In this document: piece after piece, positions 26,754-34,216 of the stretch
How the letters are laid out: the number at the start of each line of letters is the position of its first letter
How positions within the stretch are numbered: position 1 is the first letter of the stretch
Made by a program: the position numbers and the translations under genes
Notes under the pieces: generated by a model
Databases searched by the model: none
The model's input: the letters and a program-made list of their open reading frames with translations, nothing else
What the model was told of the DNA's origin: nothing
Source of the DNA: Prevotella sp.
GTDB taxonomy: Bacteria > Bacteroidota > Bacteroidia > Bacteroidales > Bacteroidaceae
Direction of reading: 5' to 3'
DNA: 59,042 bases
Assembly: GCA_017449675.1 (NCBI GenBank)
Contig: JAFTFG010000018.1
Span: 1-59,042, forward strand

Positions 26754-28793
26754 TTACCAACCACCGCCAGGACCACCGCCACTACTTGAGGTGTAACTGG
26801 AGAGTGATACTGTTGTTCCGCCACTGACAGTAGCATCCGTATAGCCCACACCGCCCCAGATCTCAGTGCCACTGGCTGTAACACCCGACTTGACAGTCGG
26901 CTGCGTCGAGGCAGAAACGACCAGTTTACTGCCACCGCTCGAAGGAGTCTTAAAAGCGTAGGTCGTACTGCCTACCGCAAAAGAGTACCATGTGTTCTTA
27001 CTCCATGAGGAGGCGGAATAGCATGACTGTGTGAGACTGGCACCGCTCTCTAAGTCGCCAAGGGCAAAGAGGACACCACCTTGGATATAGAGTTTGTGAC
27101 TCTCCTCGGTGTTGGCATCCAATGATTTCTCCGCATTATTGCTGCCCGTGCAGATGGCAAAGACCACGCCGCCTTTGATGTAGAGGTCGCCATTGGCATC
27201 CAGTCCGTCATTGCTTGATGACTTTGCGTAGACATAGCCGTTGTTAATCGTCATGTCTTGGGCTGCGTTGATAGCGTCGTCATAGGCATTGACAATAATC
27301 TCGCCACCATTCACTACCAGTGTGTTCTTACTCTCGATACCCTCACCATTGGTTCCACTGGTCGTTACACTGATAGTACCGCCATTGATCTCCAAACCGC
27401 CAGAGTAGGTGTAGTTGGAACTACTGCCGCCACCACCGCCAGGACCTCCACCGCCAGGACCTCCACCGCCAGGACCACCACCGCCAGGACCACCAGGGGC
27501 ACGACTGGAACTTACCTCTGTTTTCAGTCCTGCCTTGATACCCTTCGGAGAAGAGTAGTAGTCACTGTCCACATTGTCGGTATCACCCGTATAGTTCTTG
27601 TTCTCTGTTGTACCGTTGTTGTAATAGAGTCCGCCAGAGGTGACAATCGTGATGGTGCCATCGTCGATAGTCATAAAACCATCACACTTCATACCTTTAC
27701 CACCAGAACCGCTTGATGTGATATCTATGGTTCCACCTTTGATAGTGATATTGCCATCAGCACTGATGCCACAGGCAGCCTTGGTTTCGAGGTCGTCAGT
27801 ATCCCAAGTACCGTCACCCGTCGTCTTGATGGTGATGGTACCGTCCTCTATACGGATGTCGCCTTCCGCCTTGACACCTTTTGCCGCTGTTGCATCGCAG
27901 GTGATATTGATGGTGCCGCCACTGATGTACATATTACCAGAGTCCTCGTCTTCATGGTCTGTCGTCTCACCAGTAGACCCCGTCTCGGTGTCATCAATAT
28001 CGCACTGGATACCGTCATCACCTGTTCCACTGATAGTAATGGTACCACTCTCCATCAAGAAATACTGGCTGCAGTTAATGCCATCACCTACTGCCGAGGT
28101 GACATTGATCACCGAGTTCTTGATAGTGAAATACTCACCTGTCTTGATTCCATGTTTCACATTACCCACAATGTTGAGCGTTCCCTTTTGGGCAAACTCG
28201 GCATGTCCCTTGATATAGAGACATCCCTTCTGCTCACCGCTTGCCGCATCAACCAAGGTATTGGTAGTACCGTTGACCACCTTCACTTTGATGCGCTTAC
28301 CGTTCTGGATATGGATGGCGGCACCGCTATATACTGGTGTCGTGTTGGTTAGCGTCAGACCGTTGAGTTCAATGGTCGCCTTGTACTTACCCTCCATATA
28401 GAACTCACCATCACCGGACTCTCCGCTGAGGTTATAAGTAATCTCTGTAGCCAAGTCGCTACTTTGTGCGATGCTGACATGCGCCCCACTGATGGTAGGA
28501 GTGACATACTGGGCGATGTCGCCTGCCACTGTCACTGATGCAGAAGTGCCGTCATAGACCACACTGATAGTGCTTGCCGTCACCTCGCTATCGTCGACTG
28601 CCATACCAGTGATATCACTAATCGTGAACTCCTTGTTCATGATGGTCAGCGTAGTACCATCAGTAAATGTCATATCACCTGTATCTGCCGAAGGGAATTG
28701 ATAGGTGACGTTACCCACTTGTACGTTGAGGGTCTGTGCCGTTGCCGCTATCGTCAGCAACAGAACAGCAAGGAGAGAATATATCTTCTTCAT
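26754..28793 (-). CDS. Secreted beta-helix-like carbohydrate-binding protein (Cthe_2159/DUF4353 type)
   Basis: 679 residues with a signal peptide (ending ATAQ). The middle is a long run of short strands of the type GTITISGTGDDGIQ, GDIRIEDGTITIKT, GNITIKGGTIDITS and DGFMTIDDGTITIV, with repeated GDG and GKG turns, as in the Cthe_2159-type parallel beta-helix proteins that bind acidic polysaccharides. A Gly/Pro-rich linker of GGPGG units interrupts it near residues 432-455. The C-terminus ends in another Gly-rich segment, GGGPGGGW. Translationally coupled (4-bp overlap) to the small gene upstream. Binding partner not readable. Confidence 0.8.
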   Translation of the reverse strand: MKKIYSLLAVLLLTIAATAQTLNVQVGNVTYQFPSADTGDMTFTDGTTLTIMNKEFTISDITGMAVDDSEVTASTISVVYDGTSASVTVAGDIAQYVTPTISGAHVSIAQSSDLATEITYNLSGESGDGEFYMEGKYKATIELNGLTLTNTTPVYSGAAIHIQNGKRIKVKVVNGTTNTLVDAASGEQKGCLYIKGHAEFAQKGTLNIVGNVKHGIKTGEYFTIKNSVINVTSAVGDGINCSQYFLMESGTITISGTGDDGIQCDIDDTETGSTGETTDHEDEDSGNMYISGGTINITCDATAAKGVKAEGDIRIEDGTITIKTTGDGTWDTDDLETKAACGISADGNITIKGGTIDITSSGSGGKGMKCDGFMTIDDGTITIVTSGGLYYNNGTTENKNYTGDTDNVDSDYYSSPKGIKAGLKTEVSSSRAPGGPGGGGPGGGGPGGGGPGGGGGSSSNYTYSGGLEINGGTISVTTSGTNGEGIESKNTLVVNGGEIIVNAYDDAINAAQDMTINNGYVYAKSSSNDGLDANGDLYIKGGVVFAICTGSNNAEKSLDANTEESHKLYIQGGVLFALGDLESGASLTQSCYSASSWSKNTWYSFAVGSTTYAFKTPSSGGSKLVVSASTQPTVKSGVTASGTEIWGGVGYTDATVSGGTTVSLSSYTSSSGGGPGGGW
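27428..27500. repeat. 15-bp tandem repeat encoding a Gly-Pro-rich linker
   Basis: About four and a half units of a 15-bp repeat of the type CCGCCAGGACCTCCA within the gene at 26754-28793. On the coding strand it reads as GGPGG units. Copy number could vary between strains by slippage. Confidence 0.85.
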
Positions 28794-29161
28794 TTCACTG
28801 CGATTTTAAAGGTTCCTCGCTTTGTCTTGATGATGTAAACACCCTGTCGCATCTGCTCTTTTGCTATCTTGCGACCTTGTAAGTCGTAGATATCGGTTAT
28901 CTCATTCAACTCTTCCGCAGTAATGGCATTAATACCTGTTGTCTCATCAGCAGTAGAGAAGTACATCTTACTGAGGTTTGTGAGCGTAAACGACTGCGAG
29001 CCTGCCGTGAGGGTCGTGCCACTGATAGACAGTGTCAGAGACGATACGGCAACGGAAGTCTTCGAGCCGTCCGTCAGTTCAAATGTCAGATAGGTATAAC
29101 TCTCGGCATGCGTAGCCATGCTACCTATCATCGCTGTTAATAACAATATAAACTTCTTCAT
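28790..29161 (-). CDS. Small secreted protein with T9SS-like C-terminal tail
   Basis: 123 residues. Signal peptide MKKFILLLTAMIGSMATHA; a mature domain in which a thrice-repeated short strand pattern (TSVAVSSLTLSISG, TTLTAGSQSFTL) precedes a tail DIYDLQGRKIAKEQMRQGVY ending in KTKRGTFKIAVK. That tail resembles the C-terminal region of Prevotella surface proteins and of type A T9SS sorting domains. ATG 29161 begins directly at the signal peptide; an ATG 21 nt upstream (29182) is also open. Ends in a 4-bp overlap with the beta-helix protein gene, so the two are probably made together. Confidence 0.72.
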   Translation of the reverse strand: MKKFILLLTAMIGSMATHAESYTYLTFELTDGSKTSVAVSSLTLSISGTTLTAGSQSFTLTNLSKMYFSTADETTGINAITAEELNEITDIYDLQGRKIAKEQMRQGVYIIKTKRGTFKIAVK

Positions 29162-29188
29162 AAGAACGGTAGTTAATTTCATTTAGTG

Positions 29189-29196
29189 CAAAGATA
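29189..29196 (-). promoter_or_regulatory. -7 promoter box for the small secreted/beta-helix gene pair
   Basis: TATCTTTG on the minus strand (29196-29189), 27 nt ahead of the ATG at 29161. No clear -33 box. Confidence 0.5.
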
Positions 29197-29269
29197 CAAA
29201 AAAGAAGTACCGTCAGGAAATATTTTCAACCAACGGCACTTTTCCTTCAACGAATACAATATAATTATA

Positions 29270-29779
29270 CTATTTATCGGATAGGAAGAACCGTTGGAAC
29301 TCTCGCTCGAAATTGGGAGTCAGTACATCTTTGCCCATAGCCTCCTGAATCTCTTGCAGGGTCCAGAAGCGACCGCCATCCAGTTCCTCTTTTGAGGGAC
29401 TGATCTCCCCGTCGTAGGTGGTACGGTTGACATACACCAGTTCCCTTTCCCGTAGGCTGTCAAACACGTACTTCCCCATGAACTGTGGTGTGAAGTCGGT
29501 GATGCCCAGTTCCTCACGCACCTCTCTATGCAATGCCTCCTCTGGTGTCTCTCCGTAGTCTATATGTCCGCCAACGGCAGTGTCCCATTTCCCAGGCTGT
29601 ATGTCCTTCCACTCAGGACGTTTCTGTAAATACACATCGCCTTTGGAGTTAAACACATGCAGATGTACCACAGGATGCAACAGCCTTGAGCCGTTATGAC
29701 ACTCGCCACGTGTTGCCTCCCCCATCACGTTCCCCTCCTCATCCACAACCGGGAATTTCTCCTGCAAATTATCTTTCAT
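29270..29779 (-). CDS. NUDIX hydrolase
   Basis: 169 residues. The Nudix box is complete: GHIDYGETPEEALHREVREE with LGI following (G-x5-E-x7-REV-x-EE). The flanking VVDEEGNVMGEATRGECHNG and RLLHPVVHLHVFNSKGDVYL give the layout of the IPP-isomerase-like / YfcD group of Nudix enzymes. It would cleave a nucleoside diphosphate-linked compound; the substrate is not determined. Single gene with its own promoter box at 29812-29805. Confidence 0.9.
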   Translation of the reverse strand: MKDNLQEKFPVVDEEGNVMGEATRGECHNGSRLLHPVVHLHVFNSKGDVYLQKRPEWKDIQPGKWDTAVGGHIDYGETPEEALHREVREELGITDFTPQFMGKYVFDSLRERELVYVNRTTYDGEISPSKEELDGGRFWTLQEIQEAMGKDVLTPNFEREFQRFFLSDK

Positions 29780-29804
29780 CTGATAACATGATTAACGTTG
29801 ATGC

Positions 29805-29812
29805 AAAGGTAC
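29805..29812 (-). promoter_or_regulatory. -7 promoter box for the NUDIX gene
   Basis: TACCTTTG on the minus strand (29812-29805), 25 nt before the ATG at 29779. Confidence 0.6.
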
Positions 29813-30108
29813 AACTTTTTTCTGATCTCCCCAAATTTCCCTGTTTTTAGGAAAATTGTGAGAGAAGTCGTATCTTTGTGAGAGATAAAAAATCCCTTAT
29901 CTCCTTGCCTTCCTCCTAAGGCGTTTCTTGCAACAGCATTAAAGATTAATCCCTAACCGAGACATCTTTTCATACAACGAAATGAGGATTTCATTCAAAT
30001 TCCTTGTCTTTTTCTTTTTTGTTTAACTCTACTTGATCATCCTTATGAAATCATCCGCTATGATATCATGCATCAAACCGCCAAATCTTATACACACAAT
30101 TTAATGGC
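29813..30108. other. Gene-free spacer with a promoter box and the left island repeat
   Basis: Together with the NUDIX promoter this is a stretch of about 330 bp without a gene. It holds a plus-strand TATCTTTG box at 29871-29878, the left 74-bp repeat at 29893-29966 (a remnant of an ATPase 3' end), and A/T-rich sequence with no further structure that I can see. Confidence 0.7.
29893..29966 (+). repeat. Left copy of a 74-bp direct repeat bounding the Abi island
   Basis: Matches 32249-32322 at 73 of 74 bases (single C/T difference at the ninth base). In the right copy the sequence is the last 16 codons of a DUF4143 ATPase gene plus 24 bp beyond its stop; in the left copy only this tail remains, with the peptide FLLRRFLQQH and stop still readable. 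It is therefore the scar of a second, almost fully deleted copy of the same gene family. Confidence 0.9.
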
Positions 30109-31032
30109 TTAGCACCATATAGGCTCTTTGCGCCAGTCGCCAGTAAAACCGTATTTGTGATAAGGTATGTTGGGGCTGTTATCAATCAAGGCAAGCAGTT
30201 TATTCTTTATCTGGTTATCTGGGTACACGGCATTGCAGAGATAGAGCATAGCCGAAATCACTCCGTATGGTTTCTTCTTTTGATTGTCCGTCAATGGATT
30301 CTGCAACCACTTGTCACGGTGCCCTTTGGGATTAGTTACTTGTTTGGCAAGGCTTCGGTTCCATAGGCGTGAGTGATGGGCAATGATATTACGAAGCACA
30401 GAAATGGCCTCCAGCCAACTGGATAACTCCTTTGCAGAATACAGTCCGAAGTCGTTGACAATGGCGGCACGTTCTGGCAACTGGCTCTTCAAGTTCTTGT
30501 ACATCTTGGAGAGTGTGCCGAAGGTGGCACTTTCAAGTATCATCCACGCATCAGGATTGTCGCCCTCCATCGACTCCCAATCCCAATCGGGATGCTCTGC
30601 AATATATTCTTTGGCAAAAGGCTCGGTGCTACGGTCAAACTCATGCTTGAGGTTGAGCACGAAATCCTCATAATAGTCTTTACGCTCAAAGAGGGAAGCG
30701 TCCAAGTACCAAAGTCCACTATCCTTTGCCTGCGATAGATGGTTGATAATCTTAGCCCGAAGTGCCACCTCTATAATCTCAATGGCATCAAAGAGTATCA
30801 GCCGAAGACTTCGGTCAAAGTTGTATCGGGCAATCACATCGTCAAAAGAAGCACTCTCCCTAAAGTCGTGCTCTGTTTCCTCGTCCATCATATCCGTCCA
30901 ATAGTATTTCAGACGGAAGTAACTGATGTGCGCCAAACACTGCTTGGCTTCTTCTTCATTACCAAACGCCATTCCTCTTGAACGGAGTAGGCGGATTTGT
31001 TCTTCTATTGTTCGTGGTTTCTGATTGCTCAT
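30109..31032 (-). CDS. Abi_2 (AbiD/AbiF-like) abortive infection protein
   Basis: 307 residues. The N-terminus TIEEQIRLLRSRGMAFGNEE, then CLAHISYFRLKYYWTDM and RYNFDRSLRLILFDAIEIIE, is typical of Abi_2 proteins. The diagnostic VLRNIIAHHSRLWNR carries an R-x4-H HEPN motif (Arg214, His219). Abi_2 members belong to the HEPN superfamily and several block phage growth, presumably by RNA cleavage; activity here is inferred. The gene sits alone inside a segment bounded by 74-bp direct repeats, next to gene debris, which suggests recent gain as a cargo gene. Confidence 0.88.
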   Translation of the reverse strand: MSNQKPRTIEEQIRLLRSRGMAFGNEEEAKQCLAHISYFRLKYYWTDMMDEETEHDFRESASFDDVIARYNFDRSLRLILFDAIEIIEVALRAKIINHLSQAKDSGLWYLDASLFERKDYYEDFVLNLKHEFDRSTEPFAKEYIAEHPDWDWESMEGDNPDAWMILESATFGTLSKMYKNLKSQLPERAAIVNDFGLYSAKELSSWLEAISVLRNIIAHHSRLWNRSLAKQVTNPKGHRDKWLQNPLTDNQKKKPYGVISAMLYLCNAVYPDNQIKNKLLALIDNSPNIPYHKYGFTGDWRKEPIWC

Positions 31033-31138
31033 AGTTGTCTAAAAAAGGTGACCCGCCAGCAGATCTACGGGATGCCGACGGGTTCTGTTATCGTTTGATT
31101 CGGACTGTCTTATCCGAGAATCTTCTTCATTTCGGTTG

Positions 31139-31146
31139 CAAATTTA
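31139..31146 (-). promoter_or_regulatory. Candidate -7 promoter box for the Abi_2 gene
   Basis: TAAATTTG on the minus strand (31146-31139), about 105 nt ahead of the Abi_2 start. The leader between contains an imperfect GACCCG / CGGGTTC inverted repeat (about 31049-31085). Confidence 0.4.
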
Positions 31147-31256
31147 ATGTTTTTTCTCGAATTATGCAAGAATTCGATTAGTTTTTTGAATAAATGAACT
31201 GAATATGCCATCTTTTTTGTATTTTTGCAGCGTATTCTTCGGAGTACAAGACATAT

Positions 31257-31535
31257 TTGCCAGCCACTCTTTCAGACCCGACACTTTCTGACAGCGAGGA
31301 TATATCATACGAAATGCTTGTTCACAAGAAACGCTATGAGGCTGCATTCTATCAACTGCCGACACAAATTGACACGTTGGAAATGCAGAATGCTTTAAGG
31401 GCTAAGTTGCTTGAAAAGTATTCTGAGGAACAACTTGAGAATCCGACAGAGGAACAGCAGGCTGACATCAAATATGAGGCAGGTGAAACCCCTGACTCAA
31501 ATCGAGATGGAGGTGTTGACCAGATTGTTCCATGA
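31257..31535 (+). pseudogene. Gene fragment of unknown origin fused to the ATPase remnant
   Basis: Open frame from about 31203 to 31535 with TTG 31257 as the first possible start. Its residues up to about 31480 look protein-like (SYEMLVHKKRYEAAFYQLP and LRAKLLEKYSEEQLENPTEE), then turn into out-of-frame sequence of the ATPase gene. It is preceded by a TATTTTTG box near 31219. I do not recognise the parent family. Most likely an internal piece of a gene joined to the ATPase 3' part by deletion or recombination. Confidence 0.5.
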
Positions 31536-32298
31536 CTACATGACGATAGGGGGTATGCCTGCTGTTGTCAATCATTATGTGACAAATAACAATTTTAGTG
31601 GGACGCTACAACTACAACGTCAACTCCTTGCAGACTATGAGGAAGATATCACTAAATACGCAGAAGGTCTGGACAATGGAAGAATCAAGAGCATTTATAA
31701 CCATATCTCGGTATTTCTTGCTCAAGACAACAAGAAATTCCAGATTACGAAAGTGGCTAAAGGGGCGAGAAACAGAGAATATACAGGTACTGTAGAATGG
31801 CTTTCTGATGCTGGTGTGGTCAATATCTGTTATTGTCTTGACCAAGTGGCACTGCCACTAAAAGGCAATTATAATCCCAAGGCATTTAAATTGTACTATA
31901 AGGATACTGGACTACTTATAGCCTCACTTGATGAGGAGGCACAAGAGGACTTGCGTGCCAATAAGAATTTCAATGCCTATAAAGGGGCTATTTATGAGAA
32001 TGTCATCGCAGATATGTTGGTAAAACAGGGCTATCATCTCTATTTCTATAAGAACGAGAAGTCTACTCTGGAGATGGACTTCTTTGTGAGAGATAGGGAA
32101 TCCCTTATACCTGTGGAGGTGAAAGTCACGGACAATGCCACCAAATCGCTTAATAAACTGATAGACGATAATGAGCATTTCCAAGATATACGGTATGGTA
32201 TCAAATTCTGTCAGAAGAACATCGGATATAATGGGAAATTTTATACCTTCCCTTATTTCCTTGCCTTCCTCCTAAGGCGTTTCTTGCAACAGCATTAA
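31474..32298 (+). pseudogene. 5'-truncated DUF4143-type ATP-binding protein
   Basis: About 270 residues corresponding to the C-terminal two thirds of the Bacteroidetes ATPase family with an AAA_14 domain followed by DUF4143. Present: LTRLFHDYMTIGGMPAVVNH, the winged-helix-like middle, and the DUF4143 nuclease-like end with LEMDFFV and PVEVKVTD (an E/D-x-EVK pattern). Missing: the entire N-terminal P-loop domain (about 190 residues). The break lies near 31480-31495, where a foreign fragment begins. Not expected to hydrolyse ATP. Confidence 0.8.
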
Positions 32299-32322
32299 AG
32301 ATTAATCCCTAACCGAGACATC
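32249..32322 (+). repeat. Right copy of the 74-bp direct repeat
   Basis: Covers the last 16 codons of the DUF4143 ATPase remnant and 24 bp after its stop; 73/74 identical to 29893-29966. The sequences diverge immediately outside the repeat on both sides. Confidence 0.9.
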
Positions 32323-32347
32323 ATTTATCGCCCACAATACAGCCTTT

Positions 32348-32385
32348 CCCCTTAAATTTTACACCTATTAACAAACTTTAAGGGG
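32348..32385 (+). terminator. Inverted repeat upstream of the BspA-like gene
   Basis: CCCCTTAAA (32348-32356) pairs with TTTAAGGGG (32377-32385) around a 20-nt loop. It lies just upstream of the promoter at 32414 and could end transcripts from the ATPase remnant or serve as an operator. No T tract follows directly, so its role is open. Confidence 0.4.
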
Positions 32386-32413
32386 GGGTGACGCTTTTTA
32401 ACTAAAAAGGTAG

Positions 32414-32421
32414 TATCTTTG
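32414..32421 (+). promoter_or_regulatory. -7 promoter box for the BspA-like gene
   Basis: TATCTTTG at 32414-32421, 46 nt ahead of the start at 32468; T-rich sequence but no exact TTTG at -33. Confidence 0.55.
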
Positions 32422-32467
32422 CAACCAAATAATCCTTAACAATAACAATTTAATAAAACTAAAGCGT

Positions 32468-33844
32468 ATGAAACGTAGATTTTTACTCTTATTGGCGGCA
32501 CTGCTTGTGACAGCAATGAGTGTTCAGGCAGATGATGCGTTCGTCGTATGGGACGCAACCAACACAACCCTCTATTTCTCTTATGGTGCAGTGCCCACTG
32601 AGGGCAACTTATGGACTCCAGCAGGTGGCAGTGCTATTACGGCAACCAAAGTGTGGAGTGGAACGGATGTGGCAGCAACAGGCTATTCGGAGCCCAAATG
32701 GAAGTCCATTGTCAGATCCACCTGTAGTAAGGCAGTATTCGAGTCGTCGTTCAGCACTGTGAAGCCCACTTCATGTTATCAGTGGTTTGCTGATATGGGG
32801 AGTCTAACAACTATAGAGGGACTTACCAATCTCAACACTTCATTGGTAACAAACATGGGCTATATGTTTAATTCTTGCCAATCTTTAACCTCCCTCGACT
32901 TGAGTAAATTCGAAACATCGGAGGTAACGGAAATGGGTATGATGTTCCGTGACTGTGAGGGGCTGACTTCTATCGACTTAAGCAGTTTCAACACCTCGAA
33001 GGTGGGGAATATGGCAATGATGTTCTATTTGTGCTCTGGCCTGACTTTCGTAGACTTAAGCAGTTTCAATGCCTCAAAGGTTACAAATATGAATTACATG
33101 TTTTCTGATTGTTCTGTCTTGTCCGCTATCAGTGTAGGCGAAAATTGGAATACTGATGAAGTTACGTCTTCAAACGACATGTTTTCTTCTTGCAATGCTC
33201 TCGTTGGCGAGGATGGCACGATAGTGGGTAGTAGCACCGACAAGACCAATGCTCACACTGGCACAGGCGGCTATCTGACGAAGAAGAGTGTGACAGTTGC
33301 TGCCAACACAGTAGTCAGCGATAACTGGGCAACCTATTACAAGAGCAACGTGAACCGCCAGGCTGATGCCAACACGACAGTCTACACGGCTGCTGTCTCT
33401 GGCGACAAGATGATACTGACGGAAATCAGCGACAAGATTATCAAGGCTGGACAGGCTGTCATCCTGAAGAGTTCTGCAGCCTCTATCACGCTGACCTCCA
33501 CGATAGACGATGCTACTGGCGACTTCACTGGCAATGTGCTGGAGGGTGTCGATGTAGCCACGGCACAAGCAAGTGGCAACACCTACTATGTGCTTGGTAG
33601 CGGGTCAGCCGGTATCGGTTTCTACAAGTATGAAGGGACTCTGTCTGCCAACAAGGCTTTCTATAAGGTGGCAGCAGGCTCTCGCGAGTACTTCACCATC
33701 GAAGGCTTCTCAACAGGTATCCAGGAGATGGAGGCTGTAAGCGGTAAGAAGGCTGATGTATACTACGACCTTAGCGGTCGTCGCCTCGCCCAGCCCAAGA
33801 AGGGTGTCAATATCGTGAACGGCAAACTTGTAATCATCAAATAA
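32468..33844 (+). CDS. BspA-family leucine-rich-repeat surface protein
   Basis: 458 residues with signal peptide (LLLAALLVTAMSVQA). Central DUF285-type repeats follow the pattern LTSLDLSKFETSEVTEMGMM, LTSIDLSSFNTSKVGNMAMM and FVDLSSFNASKVTNMNYM, with CxxL turns between. The C-terminal tail VYYDLSGRRLAQPKKGVNIV ending GKLVIIK is the recurrent end of Prevotella surface proteins and probably directs secretion or anchoring by the type IX system, whose porU/porV genes lie at 53639-58360. BspA-type proteins mediate adhesion and matrix binding in relatives. Downstream is a 59-residue gene. Confidence 0.9.
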   Translation: MKRRFLLLLAALLVTAMSVQADDAFVVWDATNTTLYFSYGAVPTEGNLWTPAGGSAITATKVWSGTDVAATGYSEPKWKSIVRSTCSKAVFESSFSTVKPTSCYQWFADMGSLTTIEGLTNLNTSLVTNMGYMFNSCQSLTSLDLSKFETSEVTEMGMMFRDCEGLTSIDLSSFNTSKVGNMAMMFYLCSGLTFVDLSSFNASKVTNMNYMFSDCSVLSAISVGENWNTDEVTSSNDMFSSCNALVGEDGTIVGSSTDKTNAHTGTGGYLTKKSVTVAANTVVSDNWATYYKSNVNRQADANTTVYTAAVSGDKMILTEISDKIIKAGQAVILKSSAASITLTSTIDDATGDFTGNVLEGVDVATAQASGNTYYVLGSGSAGIGFYKYEGTLSANKAFYKVAAGSREYFTIEGFSTGIQEMEAVSGKKADVYYDLSGRRLAQPKKGVNIVNGKLVIIK

Positions 33845-33862
33845 ACAGTGGGAGGACATCAA

Positions 33863-34042
33863 ATGAAAAAGCAATATATCACACCAGAAACAGAAATCTT
33901 CCGACTCAACCTGCAGCAGCCTATGCTGACGGGTAGTCTTAATATCAATGAGGATGTTACACCCGTTCAGTTCTCACGTGAACTCGACGACTTCGAGGGT
34001 CCTGAGGGACTTCAGAACCTCATCAACCAGTTGGGAATGTAA
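33863..34042 (+). CDS. 59-residue peptide encoded behind the BspA-like gene
   Basis: Small protein, MKKQYITPETEIFRLNLQQP at the start, then an acidic middle and NLINQLGM at the end. No membrane helix or signal peptide. ATG 33863 is chosen because a strong GGAGGA Shine-Dalgarno lies 6 nt upstream; a GTG at 33848 is less likely. Short Bacteroidetes peptides with an MKK-Y-P-E/T start are often found next to surface-protein genes, function unknown. It starts 18 bp after the BspA-like stop and is followed by a terminator, so it belongs to that transcript. Confidence 0.75.
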   Translation: MKKQYITPETEIFRLNLQQPMLTGSLNINEDVTPVQFSRELDDFEGPEGLQNLINQLGM

Positions 34043-34062
34043 TACTATCTATATCCAAGAGC

Positions 34063-34093
34063 GAGCCGCAAACCATCCGTTTGCGGCTCTTTT
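34063..34093 (+). terminator. Strong intrinsic terminator
   Basis: GAGCCGCAAAC (34063-34073) and GTTTGCGGCTC (34079-34089), 11 bp perfect with a 5-nt loop, followed by TTTT. Ends the BspA-like/peptide transcript. Confidence 0.92.
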
Positions 34094-34126
34094 CATAGTA
34101 CCGTGGCAAGGAGGCGGCACCTCCAT

Positions 34127-34145
34127 AATTTGGTATTTCGTTCGA
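34127..34145 (+). repeat. 19-bp dispersed intergenic element
   Basis: AATTTGGTATTTCGTTCGA, identical to 42840-42858 upstream of tsaB. Both are followed or preceded by a CATCTCAG octamer. Part of a promoter-linked repeat family (see findings). Confidence 0.8.
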
Positions 34146-34204
34146 CCTAGATAGGTACCATCTCAGTTTTTCTTTATTTTCTTGTCTGTTTTAAATTAAA
34201 TGAT

Positions 34205-34212
34205 TATCTTTG
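34205..34212 (+). promoter_or_regulatory. -7 promoter box for the WYL regulator
   Basis: TATCTTTG at 34205-34212; only 4 nt separate it from ATG 34217, so the mRNA would be leaderless or nearly so. Confidence 0.6.
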
Positions 34213-34216
34213 CGCT

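Noticed and set aside
27428-27500. Regular repeat as a CRISPR-like array
   Set aside because: Units are 15 bp, contiguous, without spacers, and in frame with a Gly-Pro linker.
27640-28218. 192-codon plus-strand frame inside the beta-helix gene
   Set aside because: A mirror of the repetitive coding sequence on the minus strand, rich in Pro, Ser, Ile and Met, without start signals.
29893-32322. 74-bp direct repeats as transposon target duplication or att sites
   Set aside because: Too long for a transposase target duplication, no terminal inverted repeats or recombinase between them, and the repeat is the 3' end of a known gene family; homologous recombination explains it better.
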